Positions 51,022 to 59,123 of a stretch of 64,000 nucleotides of DNA are shown piece after piece. Each line of letters opens with the position of its first letter. Position 1 is the stretch's first letter. Where the stretch lies: the NCBI RefSeq assembly GCF_034521165.1, contig NZ_JAXHMV010000008.1:620001-684000 (forward strand), read 5' to 3'. The notes beneath the pieces are model-generated. The model saw only the letters and a program-made list of their open reading frames with translations, did no database searches and had not been told where the DNA came from. This stretch comes from Thiohalophilus sp. (GTDB taxonomy: Bacteria > Pseudomonadota > Gammaproteobacteria > UBA6429 > Thiohalophilaceae). The position numbers and the translations under genes were made by a program.

Positions 51022-51894
51022 ATGAGCGATACCCTGCAACGTTTCCTGTTCGAAAACCTGGCGATTCGCGGCGATCTGGTACAGCTGGATGCCACCTGGA
51101 AAGCGCTACAGGAAAAACATACCTATCCCGATCCGGTGTTGCATCTGCTGGGCGAAGTCATGACGGCGTCGGTATTGCTTGCCGCCACCCTGAAACATGA
51201 AAGCCGGCTGACCATGCAGATCCAGGGCAATGGTCCGATTCCGTTCATGGTGGTGGAATGCACCCACGATCGTAACGTGCGCGGCATGGCCCATTACGCC
51301 GAGGATATCCAGCCCGGTTCCCTGCCCGAACTGGTCGGTGATGGCCGCCTGGCCATTACCCTGGAGCCGGCCAACAGCGCGGAACGCTATCAGAGTATCG
51401 TGGAACTCACCGGCAACAATCTGGCCGAGGCCATCGACGATTATCTGTCCCGTTCCGAACAGCTCGATACCCGTATCTGGCTGGCGGTCAGTAATCAACG
51501 TACCGCCGGTCTGTTGATCCAGAAGCTGCCGGCCAACCAGAGCGCCGAGGAGCAGGAAGGGTGGAACCGGGTCGAACAGTTGTCCGCCACCATTACCGAC
51601 AAGGAACTGCTGGATCTCACCGCCCCGCAGGTGATCCATCGCCTCTATCACGAGGAAGATGTGCGTGTCTTTGAACCGGAACCGATCTGTTTTCGCTGTC
51701 CCTGTAGCAAGGACCGGGTAGCCAATATGTTACGTCAGCTGGGGATCGACGAAGTCCGCGCGATTCTCGAGGAAGAAGAGCACATCGATGTAACCTGCGA
51801 GTTTTGCAATCAGCAATACCGCTTCGATGCCGTGGATGCCGAACAACTGTTCGCGACCGAAGTGACCTACCGGACACCCGATACCCGCCACTGA
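51022..51894 (+). CDS. hslO: Redox-regulated chaperone Hsp33
   Basis: 290 residues. Activated by oxidation plus heat to hold unfolding proteins. The four zinc cysteines are in FRCPCSKDRV (CxC, about 234-236) and VTCEFCNQQY (CxxC, about 267-270). The N-terminal domain starts LQRFLFENLAIRG. Length is normal. Follows gatB by 46 nt; a GC-rich hairpin overlaps its Shine-Dalgarno. moeB is convergent. Confidence 0.96.
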   Translation: MSDTLQRFLFENLAIRGDLVQLDATWKALQEKHTYPDPVLHLLGEVMTASVLLAATLKHESRLTMQIQGNGPIPFMVVECTHDRNVRGMAHYAEDIQPGSLPELVGDGRLAITLEPANSAERYQSIVELTGNNLAEAIDDYLSRSEQLDTRIWLAVSNQRTAGLLIQKLPANQSAEEQEGWNRVEQLSATITDKELLDLTAPQVIHRLYHEEDVRVFEPEPICFRCPCSKDRVANMLRQLGIDEVRAILEEEEHIDVTCEFCNQQYRFDAVDAEQLFATEVTYRTPDTRH

Positions 51895-51957
51895 ACAGGC
51901 GAGCGGGCTATTGCCACACCTTACGAAGCGCGAGTGAATCGGGTCTGGAACGTCTGT

Positions 51958-52704
51958 TCAGGCCGTGGCGCCGCACACCGGACATTCGCTGTCCTGCTTC
52001 AGGGTCAGAGTGCGCCACTCCATATGCAGAGCATCGAGCAATAACAATTTACCGTCCAGCGTCGAGCCGATGTTGAGCAGAATCTTGATCACCTCAAGCG
52101 CCTGAACACTGCCAATGATCCCGACGATCGGCGCAAGAACGCCGTTTTCACTGCAGGAGGCATCCAGCTCGCCCTCTTCGCGATACAAACAACGGTAACA
52201 GGGACTGCCGGGTCGGTTCAGGAAAACACTGACCTGGCCTTCCATGCGAATCGCCGCGCCGGAAACCAGCGGCGTACCGGTCTCGACGCAGACGCGATTG
52301 AGCGCAAAGCGAATCTCGAAATTATCCGTCGCATCCACCACCACATCCACATTGCGGGCGATTTCGCCCAGCTCTTCGTCCGAGAGTTTGTGATCCAGGG
52401 TGGTAATGTGCAGTTGCGGGTTGAGCTGCATCAGGGTTTCGGCAGCCGAGGCGATCTTGGGACGGCCGATATCCTCATAGCGATGCAGAATCTGTCGTTG
52501 CAGATTAGAGAGATCCACATGGTCGTGGTCCACCAGCACCAGCTGCCCGACACCGGCCGCCGCCAGATACATCGCCACCGGCGAACCCAGCCCGCCCATG
52601 CCGATAATCAAAACCCGCGAAGCCAGCAGCTTTTCCTGCCCGGCTACATCCACCTGGGGCAACATGATCTGGCGACTGTAACGCAGCAGTTGGTCGTCGT
52701 TCAT
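51958..52704 (-). CDS. moeB: Molybdopterin-synthase adenylyltransferase MoeB (HesA/MoeB/ThiF)
   Basis: 248 residues. Adenylates the C-terminal Gly of MoaD (or ThiS) for sulfur transfer. The nucleotide loop VLIIGMGGLGSPVAMYLAAAG, the NLQRQILH stretch and the DASCSENGVLAPIVG active Cys region are present; zinc Cys pairs are CYRCLYR (about 171-174) and CPVCG (about 243-246). MoeB and ThiF cannot be told apart with certainty from sequence alone; prmC on the same strand upstream favours MoeB, as in E. coli relatives. Confidence 0.9.
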   Translation of the reverse strand: MNDDQLLRYSRQIMLPQVDVAGQEKLLASRVLIIGMGGLGSPVAMYLAAAGVGQLVLVDHDHVDLSNLQRQILHRYEDIGRPKIASAAETLMQLNPQLHITTLDHKLSDEELGEIARNVDVVVDATDNFEIRFALNRVCVETGTPLVSGAAIRMEGQVSVFLNRPGSPCYRCLYREEGELDASCSENGVLAPIVGIIGSVQALEVIKILLNIGSTLDGKLLLLDALHMEWRTLTLKQDSECPVCGATA

Positions 52705-52776
52705 GGTCAGTCAAGTCTATGCGTTATCGAATAACGAAAGAATACGCCAAACAAACAGCGTTGAACAGGTAAATGA

Positions 52777-52880
52777 AAGTTGGCAAATAAAAGTTGGCAG
52801 TAGGCAGATGGCAGTTAGCAGTCGGCAGTCAGGAGTTTATGGGGTTTTCTAGCGTCTAGCCCCTAGCCCCTAGCCCCTGC
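52777..52880. repeat. Class D heptamer run, copy 2
   Basis: AGTTGGC-AGTAGGC-AGATGGC-AGTTAGC-AGTCGGC-AGTCAGG at 52792-52833, then a T-rich loop, then CTAGCGT-CTAGCCC-CTAGCCC-CTAGCCC at 52849-52876. The two halves are both exact 7-nt tandems but not simple complements of each other, unlike class C. It fills the moeB-upstream gap. Confidence 0.82.
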
Positions 52881-52882
52881 TC

Positions 52883-53272
52883 TTATAGATAGTTACGCCA
52901 GTGCGAAGGACGGGGATCGCGACAGCCGTGTGCGCGATTGCGATAGTGTTTGATAAAGATTTCGCGGGTGGTTTTGTCCTGACAGGCCGGGCAGCCCAGG
53001 TTAGCCCGCTCGGTCTCCTCGGTATAGTAATGCAGGGCCCGTTTGAGTTTGATCAGCAGGGCGTTGTCCAGGTGAAAACCGGCCCGGGCCAGGGCGGACT
53101 CGATCTCGGCCAGGGTGATGTGACGCAGATCGTAATGGACCAGCAGGCGGGTATCGGTCGGGGCCTCGACATGCTGGATACCGTCGACCTCATTGAGCAA
53201 CAGGGCCGCCGAACGCGCCGGATTGGGTTCGGGATGCAGGGAATGAAAAATAATGTCGCGTTGCTTGAGCAC
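52883..53272 (-). CDS. Small HMA-like protein with C-terminal CxxC
   Basis: 129 residues. The N-terminal half (IIFHSLHPEPNPARSAALLLNEVDGIQHV...LVHYDLRHITLAEIESALARAGF) follows the beta-alpha-beta-beta-alpha pattern of heavy-metal-associated domains but has no metal CxxC in the first loop. The C-terminus carries LGCPACQDK (C94, C97) and C117 near RNRAHGC. No function is recognised. It lies between prmC and moeB on the same strand, a position usually held by nothing, and could be co-transcribed with them. Confidence 0.75.
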   Translation of the reverse strand: MLKQRDIIFHSLHPEPNPARSAALLLNEVDGIQHVEAPTDTRLLVHYDLRHITLAEIESALARAGFHLDNALLIKLKRALHYYTEETERANLGCPACQDKTTREIFIKHYRNRAHGCRDPRPSHWRNYL

Positions 53273-53362
53273 AGTCTGCCTGCGGGCCTGTTCACATGCC
53301 CTTTATCCTAAACCGATCACAGAAGGGGTCAATAGCTCCCGTATAAATAAGCGTTTGCTGAT

Positions 53363-54214
53363 TTACCCCGCCGGGCGCTGGCCGACGGCGACCCTTGGGT
53401 TCCCGCCGAAGTCAATAAAATCAGCCACTTCGCCATAACCGGTATCCCGTAACAGACGCTGCACCGCTTCATCCTGATCATAGCCGTGTTCCAGTAACAA
53501 CCAGCCGCCCGGCATCAGCCGCGCGGTTGACTGGCGGATAATCTGGCGAATGGCCGCGAGGCCGTCGGCACCGGCGGCCAGGGCGCCGCGCGGTTCAAAG
53601 CGGACATCGCCCCGGGAGAGATGCGGATCGGCCTCGCAGATATAGGGCGGGTTGGAGACGATCATCTCGAAGCGTTGCGCTGTCGGTAGATCGGCCAGCC
53701 AGTCGCCGTGGATAAACTGCACATTGTTCAGCCGGTGCCGGGCGGCATTGACCCGCGCCACATCGAGTGCCTCGGTCGATTGCTCGGTGGCGATGACATG
53801 GCAGCGGGGGCGTTCGGTGGCCAGCGCCAGTGCAATGGCGCCACTGCCGGTCCCCAGATCGGCGATGGTCCAGTCGGCCTCGGCTGGAATGCGTTCCAGG
53901 GCCAGTTCCACCAGCCGCTCGGTATCGGGCCGGGGAATCAATGTCGCCGACGAGACCGTTAATCGCAACGACCAGAAATCCTGTTCCCCCAGAATATGCG
54001 CGATGGGCTCGCCGGCGAGCCGGCGTTGCAGCAGGTGTTCGAACGTCTGTTGTTGGGCTTCGTCGACCGGTTTCTCCGGCCAGGTATGCAACCAGGTCCG
54101 GGACTGTTGCAGCACATGGGCCAGTAACAGCTCGCTGTCCAGGCGCGCCGAATCCGACACCGCCTGCAGGCGTCGATGGGCAGCGCCCAGCAGTTCGCTG
54201 ACGGTTAACGACAT
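53363..54214 (-). CDS. prmC: Release-factor glutamine methyltransferase PrmC
   Basis: 283 residues. Methylates the GGQ glutamine of RF1/RF2. N-terminal helical bundle, motif I IADLGTGSGAIALAL (about 110-124), and catalytic NPPY in MIVSNPPYICEADPHLS. The ATG at 54214 (MSLTVSELLGAAHRRL) is preferred over one 7 codons upstream. prfA, its usual upstream neighbour, is not here; an antiporter gene sits upstream instead, 173 nt away behind two class F hairpins. Confidence 0.95.
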   Translation of the reverse strand: MSLTVSELLGAAHRRLQAVSDSARLDSELLLAHVLQQSRTWLHTWPEKPVDEAQQQTFEHLLQRRLAGEPIAHILGEQDFWSLRLTVSSATLIPRPDTERLVELALERIPAEADWTIADLGTGSGAIALALATERPRCHVIATEQSTEALDVARVNAARHRLNNVQFIHGDWLADLPTAQRFEMIVSNPPYICEADPHLSRGDVRFEPRGALAAGADGLAAIRQIIRQSTARLMPGGWLLLEHGYDQDEAVQRLLRDTGYGEVADFIDFGGNPRVAVGQRPAG

Positions 54215-54275
54215 AATAACGGGGGCGAATGGCACATACCGGCATTATACCTGAATCGGGTTTTACTACAGAGCA

Positions 54276-54302
54276 GGGTGGCTCAAGCGCAGCGGAGCCA
54301 CC
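54276..54302. repeat. Class F hairpin, copy 2
   Basis: GGGTGGCTCAAGCG and CGGAGCCACC pair around AGCGCAGCG. It lies between prmC and the antiporter and is repeated 77 nt away. Confidence 0.75.
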
Positions 54303-54352
54303 GGCACGATGAAGCCGGAACCGCTGCGCTTGTTCCGACCTACGGGATGTGT

Positions 54353-54381
54353 AGGGTGGCTCAAGCAACGCGGAGCCACCG
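54353..54381. repeat. Class F hairpin, copy 3
   Basis: GTAGGGTGGCTCAAGC and CGGAGCCACC, near-identical to copy 2. Between them a third stem GGAACCGCTGCGCTTGTTCC (54317-54337) shares the core of the copy at 15657. The group lies after the antiporter stop and could act as a bidirectional terminator. Confidence 0.75.
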
Positions 54382-54386
54382 TTTAT

Positions 54387-56219
54387 CTACTTTTCGTTCT
54401 CTTCCTGCGCTTTGGCTTTTTCTTCCTCGCTCGGCTCGATCAGGCTGAGGATCGTCCAGCCGGCCTGGGGCGTCAGCTTGCCTTCGGCAACGAAGATCTG
54501 AATCCGGCCGCGCGGATCGATGGCGAATAAGGGCGTGGCCCGTTTGCCATATTTATTGCTGAATTCCTCGAAACTGAAATCGTCGCTCAGCTTGGTATCG
54601 TGTATCTTGGCGCCCTGACTGAGCAGACTGGAAAGCTTGCTGAAGGTGACGCCCTCGCCGAACAACAAATAGCCGCGATGTTCTTCGGCGGCAGTGAGTT
54701 TGTCCGGCGCATCTTTTTCCTGCGCGGTCTGCAGGGTATAGATCGCGCCGGAGCCGAATTCACGGCGAAAGCGCAGTCCGGCCAGCACATTCACATCGGC
54801 CATGGGAGAGAGGGCCAGCATGCGACCGATACCCACCAGATCCAGGCACTGATCCGCATGCGCGGAAATCGGGTTACCGTAATAGGTGGGCAGGCCGTCC
54901 ATGCGCGCCGCGCGAATGTTCTCCCAGGTGGTATCGGTCAACAGCACATTGAACTCCTGTTCCTGCAGGGCCTGGCCGATGGTGCGGGCCACCGGGTTCG
55001 CGCCGATGATCAAAAAACCGCGCGGCTCCGGCTCGGCGACCCCCAGCCAGGTGGCAAACAGTCGCGAGGTGGCGCTTTGCAAGACCACGGTGCCGATGAT
55101 GACCATGAAGGTCAGTGGCACCAGTAATGCCGCCTCGCTCATGCCTTCCTGTTCCAGGCGCAGGGCGAACAGGGCAGACACGGCGGCTGCAACGATCCCG
55201 CGTGGCCCGATCCAGCCCAGCAGGGTGCGCTCGCGCCAGTTTAGTGACGAGCGAAAGGTGGACACCAGCACTTTCAGGGGGCGGGCGATGAACTGGATGG
55301 CCAGCAGCACAAACAGCGCCGGCCAGCCCAGTTCGATGAGCGCATCGAGATCCAGCCGTGCCGCCAGAATAATAAACAGGCCGGAGATAAACAGCAGGCT
55401 GAGACTTTCCTTGAATGACAGAATGTCATGGATATGCACGCCCTTCATATTGGCCAGCCACAGGCCCATGACAGTGACCGCCAGCAGACCGGATTCGTGA
55501 TACAGCGAATTGGAAATCACGAATACCGCGAAGACCAGCGTCAGGGTAGTGATGTTGTGCAGGTATTCGGGCAACAGATGATGGCGCAACAGCAGACCCA
55601 GCAGATAGCCGGGCACGGCTCCCATTGCGATGCCCACCAGCAGTATCGTGCCGAAACCGAGCAGGGTGGAGCCCAGTGCATCGCTGCCCTGGCCGGTAAT
55701 AATAAAGTTGAACACCAGCACCGCCAGCAGGGCGCCAATCGGATCGATGACAATCCCTTCCCAGCGCAGAATATGGGTCAGGCGGCTGTTGGGGCGCACG
55801 GTGCGTAGCATGGGGATAATGACGGTTGGCCCGGTGACCACCGTGATGGCGCCGAACAGCAGCGCCAGCTCCCAGCCAATATCGAGCAACAGATACGTGG
55901 CGATGGCGGTCACAGCCCAGGTGACCAGCACACCCACCGAGACCAGGTTGATCACCACCTGTTGCAGTCCGCGGATCTGTTCGAACTTGAGGGTCAGACT
56001 GCCTTCGAACAGGATGACCGCGACAGCCAGCGAGACGAACGGAAACAGCAGATCGCCGAACAACGTATCGGGATCGAGCCAGCCGGTGACCGGCCCGGCG
56101 ATGATACCGCCGATCAGTAAAAACAGAATCGCCGGCAGTTTCAACCACCACGACAACCACTGACTGGCAATACCGATCAGGCCGATACCGGCCAGGGCAA
56201 TGAGAATATGTTCGTGCAT
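54387..56219 (-). CDS. CPA-family cation:proton antiporter with TrkA-N-like (RCK) domain
   Basis: 610 residues. About 12 membrane segments in the first 390 residues, including LAVAVILFEGSLTLKFEQIRG and GAITVVTGPTVIIPMLRTV. The middle contains an NAD-binding RCK-type domain (GFLIIGANPVARTIGQALQEQEFNVLLTD), and the C-terminus ends in a charged EEEKAKAQEENEK tail. Similar to CPA1/CPA2 Na+(K+)/H+ antiporters of bacteria; ion and direction cannot be read. The ATG at 56219 starts the first helix. Together with the Mrp operon nearby it indicates investment in ion homeostasis. Confidence 0.88.
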   Translation of the reverse strand: MHEHILIALAGIGLIGIASQWLSWWLKLPAILFLLIGGIIAGPVTGWLDPDTLFGDLLFPFVSLAVAVILFEGSLTLKFEQIRGLQQVVINLVSVGVLVTWAVTAIATYLLLDIGWELALLFGAITVVTGPTVIIPMLRTVRPNSRLTHILRWEGIVIDPIGALLAVLVFNFIITGQGSDALGSTLLGFGTILLVGIAMGAVPGYLLGLLLRHHLLPEYLHNITTLTLVFAVFVISNSLYHESGLLAVTVMGLWLANMKGVHIHDILSFKESLSLLFISGLFIILAARLDLDALIELGWPALFVLLAIQFIARPLKVLVSTFRSSLNWRERTLLGWIGPRGIVAAAVSALFALRLEQEGMSEAALLVPLTFMVIIGTVVLQSATSRLFATWLGVAEPEPRGFLIIGANPVARTIGQALQEQEFNVLLTDTTWENIRAARMDGLPTYYGNPISAHADQCLDLVGIGRMLALSPMADVNVLAGLRFRREFGSGAIYTLQTAQEKDAPDKLTAAEEHRGYLLFGEGVTFSKLSSLLSQGAKIHDTKLSDDFSFEEFSNKYGKRATPLFAIDPRGRIQIFVAEGKLTPQAGWTILSLIEPSEEEKAKAQEENEK

Positions 56220-56251
56220 GGGCGATCGGCAGCCGCGGTTGTTAGGGTTGT

Positions 56252-56428
56252 CTAATCCTGCGGGGATTCGATCAGTTTGGCAACATCCAGGTGCCGGATC
56301 GCATCCAGTGCCACCTCCCAGCGACCTTCGCCGCACAGGCCACTGATGCCGGCCTGCTCCCAGGCTTCCATGGCTTGCTGCAAACAGGCCTGGCGAACTC
56401 GTTCGGCGATCTCGAGTTTGTCATCCAT
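56252..56428 (-). CDS. 58-residue conserved small protein
   Basis: Reads MDDKLEIAERVRQACLQQAM, then EAWEQAGISGLCGEGRWEVALDAIR and HLDVAKLIE, ending at TAG. The pattern AWEQAGISGLCGEGRWE resembles short proteins often annotated loosely as acetyltransferases in gammaproteobacteria. The ATG at 56428 overlaps the HAD-gene stop by 8 nt (ATGGATGA), and its stop lies 32 nt before the antiporter start, so it is co-transcribed with both. It is too short to be seen at usual length cut-offs. Function unknown. Confidence 0.75.
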   Translation of the reverse strand: MDDKLEIAERVRQACLQQAMEAWEQAGISGLCGEGRWEVALDAIRHLDVAKLIESPQD

Positions 56429-57098
56429 GGTTCTGTACCACGCTGATGAGATCTGTTAACTGTTCAATGCTGGCTGTGGGCCGGGTCTCCCACGGATCGA
56501 AGGCCACGGCGGGATCGCGTCGTACCCAGGCAGTCGGCATATTGACCGCGGCGGCACCGAGAATATCAAAGGGATTGGAAGAGACCAGCCAGCAGTTTTC
56601 GGCGTTTGTTCCCACGCGGGACAGGCAATGGTGATAGACCGCGGGGTCGGGTTTGTAGCTGCCGATCTCATCCACGCTGATCACATCGGCAAAAAAATCG
56701 AGAATACCCGCCTGTTGCAACAGGCCGCGCACGCCCTCGGACGTCCCGTTGGAAAAGGCGACCATCTGCATGCCGGTTTGTTGCAGCGCCTCGAGTCCGG
56801 GCTCGACATCGGCAAAGGCCGGCAAACTGGCATAGTGTTTGAGCAGCTGCTGTTTGTTCGCCCCGGTCAGTTGCGTGCCAAACACGGTATCGCAGTAATC
56901 CAGCGCCTGGCGGGTACAGGTCGAAAAATCGACATAGCGGCGCATCAGACCCCGGCGAAAAGTATATTCCAGCTGTTTGTCGCGCCAGCGGCGGGAAAAT
57001 TCGGGGGCTTTTTCGCCGATCAGCTGTTGTAGCTCCACTGCGATACCGTGGGGATCGATCAGGGTGCCGTAAATATCAAAGGCGAGTATCTGGGTCAT
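56421..57098 (-). CDS. HAD-family (S)-2-haloacid dehalogenase-like hydrolase (type II)
   Basis: 225 residues. The nucleophile Asp is in ILAFDIYGTLID (about D8), Thr in GTL, Lys in GSYKPDPAVY (about K152), and the acidic motif in NCWLVSSNPFDILGA (about 168-182). The N-terminal FDIYGTL and the LEYTFRRGLM cap segment match haloacid dehalogenase type II. Housekeeping substrates are also possible, since this subfamily is promiscuous. The ATG at 57098 gives the family N-terminus. Confidence 0.9.
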   Translation of the reverse strand: MTQILAFDIYGTLIDPHGIAVELQQLIGEKAPEFSRRWRDKQLEYTFRRGLMRRYVDFSTCTRQALDYCDTVFGTQLTGANKQQLLKHYASLPAFADVEPGLEALQQTGMQMVAFSNGTSEGVRGLLQQAGILDFFADVISVDEIGSYKPDPAVYHHCLSRVGTNAENCWLVSSNPFDILGAAAVNMPTAWVRRDPAVAFDPWETRPTASIEQLTDLISVVQNHG

Positions 57099-57152
57099 GC
57101 TGCCGGTACCGATTAAAGTGAATGACAAGCATAGCAGCCGCAACGGGTGTCA

Positions 57153-57767
57153 TCACGCCTCCGTGTTGGCGAAAAGTTCATCCCGCACACGCCGGATGGC
57201 GTTGACGTGATAGTCGACAATCCGCCGCCGGCCTGCCTCGCTCATCAGGATAGTGCGGCATTCATCCTCGTTATCCATAAAAAAGTTTTCCGTCAGCACC
57301 GCTGGCATGCGGGTGCGGGTCAGAACGTAAAAGCGACGCTCCTTGTCCAGATCACCATCGCGGTAATCGGCGCGCAGGGGGCGTTCCGGAAAGGTTTTTT
57401 GATATTCTTCGCCGAGGATGGTGGCGATGGGATCACTGAGGGTTTCCCCGGGAGAGGTAAAGACCTCGAAGCCGCGACCGCCGCCGGCATTGGCATGCAC
57501 GCTGAGAAAGAAACAGGCATCCTGTCCGAAATAACGGTTGGCGCGTTTGACCCGGGTTTCGAGAGTGACATCGCGGTATTCGGGGGTGATGACCACATAG
57601 GGAATATTGTCGCGGGTCAGCGCAGCGACGATCCCATTGACGATCGCCCGGTTGAACTCACCCTCGAACAACTGACTGCCGTCGTCCCAGACGGGCGAGC
57701 GTTTTCCGGTGGTCTGGTATTCGCCGGCAATCAGCCCGCCGTGGCCGTTATCCAGTAAAACGATCAT
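57153..57767 (-). CDS. N-acetylmuramoyl-L-alanine amidase (Amidase_3), without signal peptide
   Basis: 204 residues. Zinc and catalytic residues are visible in LLDNGHGG (His9), LFEGEFNRAIVNG (Glu34), FLSVHANAGGG (His91) and VLTENFFMDN (catalytic Glu). The fold is complete but starts at the first strand, so there is no signal peptide, AMIN or SPOR domain. Such naked amidases are either phage-endolysin-like or need a holin, or serve cytosolic recycling of muropeptides like AmpD. No phage genes are near. ATG at 57767. Confidence 0.88.
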   Translation of the reverse strand: MIVLLDNGHGGLIAGEYQTTGKRSPVWDDGSQLFEGEFNRAIVNGIVAALTRDNIPYVVITPEYRDVTLETRVKRANRYFGQDACFFLSVHANAGGGRGFEVFTSPGETLSDPIATILGEEYQKTFPERPLRADYRDGDLDKERRFYVLTRTRMPAVLTENFFMDNEDECRTILMSEAGRRRIVDYHVNAIRRVRDELFANTEA

Positions 57768-57992
57768 GGGGCATCCCTGTGGCTGGTTCAGGTTATCTTG
57801 TCGCTATACATACCAGAGACCGATAGCGGCTGTCACGTCCATCGCCTGTGTTCGTGCGCGGTCATTTTGCTAGACTGACAGACAGCAATCCGTCCCGTTG
57901 GCCAACTCGTTTCAAAGCGAAACCATGACCCGTTACCCGCACATCAAAACCGGTAATTACGCTGACCACCCGTCACCAAGGATCCGGTTCTG

Positions 57993-58511
57993 ATGGCCCG
58001 GCAGGTCATGATTAACAGGCTTTTCATGCTGTTGTCACGGACGGCCATGTTCGCCGTGCTATGGTGGCTGCTCACCGAAGGGCAACCCGGCAGCTGGGGT
58101 TTGGGAGTCCCGGCGGTATTGCTGGCGACGCTGGTCAGCCTGCTCCTGGTGCCGCGCATGACGATCAGCATTCCGGCGCTGCTGCGCTTTATCCCGTTTT
58201 TTCTACGCCACTCTCTGGAGGGGGGGATGGATGTGGCGGGCCGGGCCCTGCATTCCCGGCTGCCGATCACGCCCGTACTGGTGGATTATCCCCTCAAACT
58301 GCCGGAGGGTTTGCCCCGGGTTGTGATGATCAATATGGTTTCCTTATTGCCCGGCACATTGAGTGTCGAAATCGATAACGATGGTTTGCGCGTGCATGTG
58401 CTGGATGGCAACAGTGACATCACGGTGCGCCTGGGTATCCTTGAGTGCCGGGTGGCGGAACTGTTTGCGCTCGCGATGACTCCAACGGTAAGCGATCACT
58501 CATTGACATAA
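57993..58511 (+). CDS. mrpE: Mrp-type antiporter subunit E
   Basis: 172 residues, two to three membrane helices (MFAVLWWLLTEGQPGSWGLG, AVLLATLVSLLLVP) and a soluble tail with VMINMVSLLPGTLSVE (about 108-123), the MrpE signature. First gene of an eight-gene run of antiporter subunits. Upstream is a 225-nt gap without a clear promoter. ATG at 57993; a later ATG at 58008 is possible. Confidence 0.92.
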   Translation: MARQVMINRLFMLLSRTAMFAVLWWLLTEGQPGSWGLGVPAVLLATLVSLLLVPRMTISIPALLRFIPFFLRHSLEGGMDVAGRALHSRLPITPVLVDYPLKLPEGLPRVVMINMVSLLPGTLSVEIDNDGLRVHVLDGNSDITVRLGILECRVAELFALAMTPTVSDHSLT

Positions 58512-58558
58512 ATGCCGCTTTTCGAAACGCGGTGACGAAATAACAAAGAGGCAGATTC

Positions 58559-58837
58559 GTGGAACTGTTTTACTGGTCCTTGCTGGTTTTTCTGCTGCTC
58601 AACCTGATCGCCGGCCTGTGGCGTATCATGCGCGGGCCCAGCGGAGCGGATCGCATGCTGGCGGCACAACTGTTTGGCACCACTACGGTCGCCATGCTGG
58701 TGGTCATGGCCCAGTTACAGGCGCAGACGAGTTTACGTAATGTCGCCCTGATCATTGCCTTGCTGGCGGCGGTGACTGCGGTGGCCTTTGTGCGTCGCGC
58801 CTGGCCCGAGAAGGAAACTTCCCGTGATGCTGACTGA
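58559..58837 (+). CDS. mrpF: Mrp-type antiporter subunit F
   Basis: 92 residues, three membrane helices. The RIMRGPSGADRMLAAQ motif (about 22-37) is typical of MrpF/MnhF. GTG start at 58559 preceded by AGAGG. It overlaps mrpG by about 11 nt. Confidence 0.92.
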   Translation: MELFYWSLLVFLLLNLIAGLWRIMRGPSGADRMLAAQLFGTTTVAMLVVMAQLQAQTSLRNVALIIALLAAVTAVAFVRRAWPEKETSRDAD

Positions 58838-59123
58838 TTATCTTGCGCTATTGCTATTGATTAGCGGCGGGTTCTTTTTTCTGGCCGGGACGGTCGGGTT
58901 GTTGCGCTTTCCCGATGTTTATACCCGGCTGCATGCCCTGACCAAGGCCGATAACGTGGGACTGGGATTTGTCATGGCCGGACTGGCGATCCAGTCCGGC
59001 TCCTGGCTGGTGGCGGGCAAGCTGTTTTTGATCTGGTTACTGGTCTTGCTGGCCGGGGCCAGCGTCGCCCATCTGATCGCCCGCCGGGCCCTGCAACGGG
59101 GAATCACGCCGTGGCAGCGGTGA
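58827..59123 (+). CDS. mrpG: Mrp-type antiporter subunit G
   Basis: 98 residues, three membrane helices with TVGLLRFPDVYTRLHALTKADNVG (about 21-40 shown in family), the MrpG hallmark. Start could be ATG 58827 or GTG 58824; AAGGAA upstream fits either. It overlaps the next gene by 13 nt. Confidence 0.92.
   Translation: MLTDYLALLLLISGGFFFLAGTVGLLRFPDVYTRLHALTKADNVGLGFVMAGLAIQSGSWLVAGKLFLIWLLVLLAGASVAHLIARRALQRGITPWQR

Noticed and set aside
52777..52880. CRISPR-like array
   Set aside because: Units are only 7 nt and contiguous; no spacers and no cas genes nearby.
54276..54381. tRNA or small structured RNA gene
   Set aside because: Hairpins lack a tRNA cloverleaf, and the same stems recur elsewhere as simple repeats.
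57153..57767. Prophage endolysin
   Set aside because: No other phage gene within the window, and neighbours are housekeeping.
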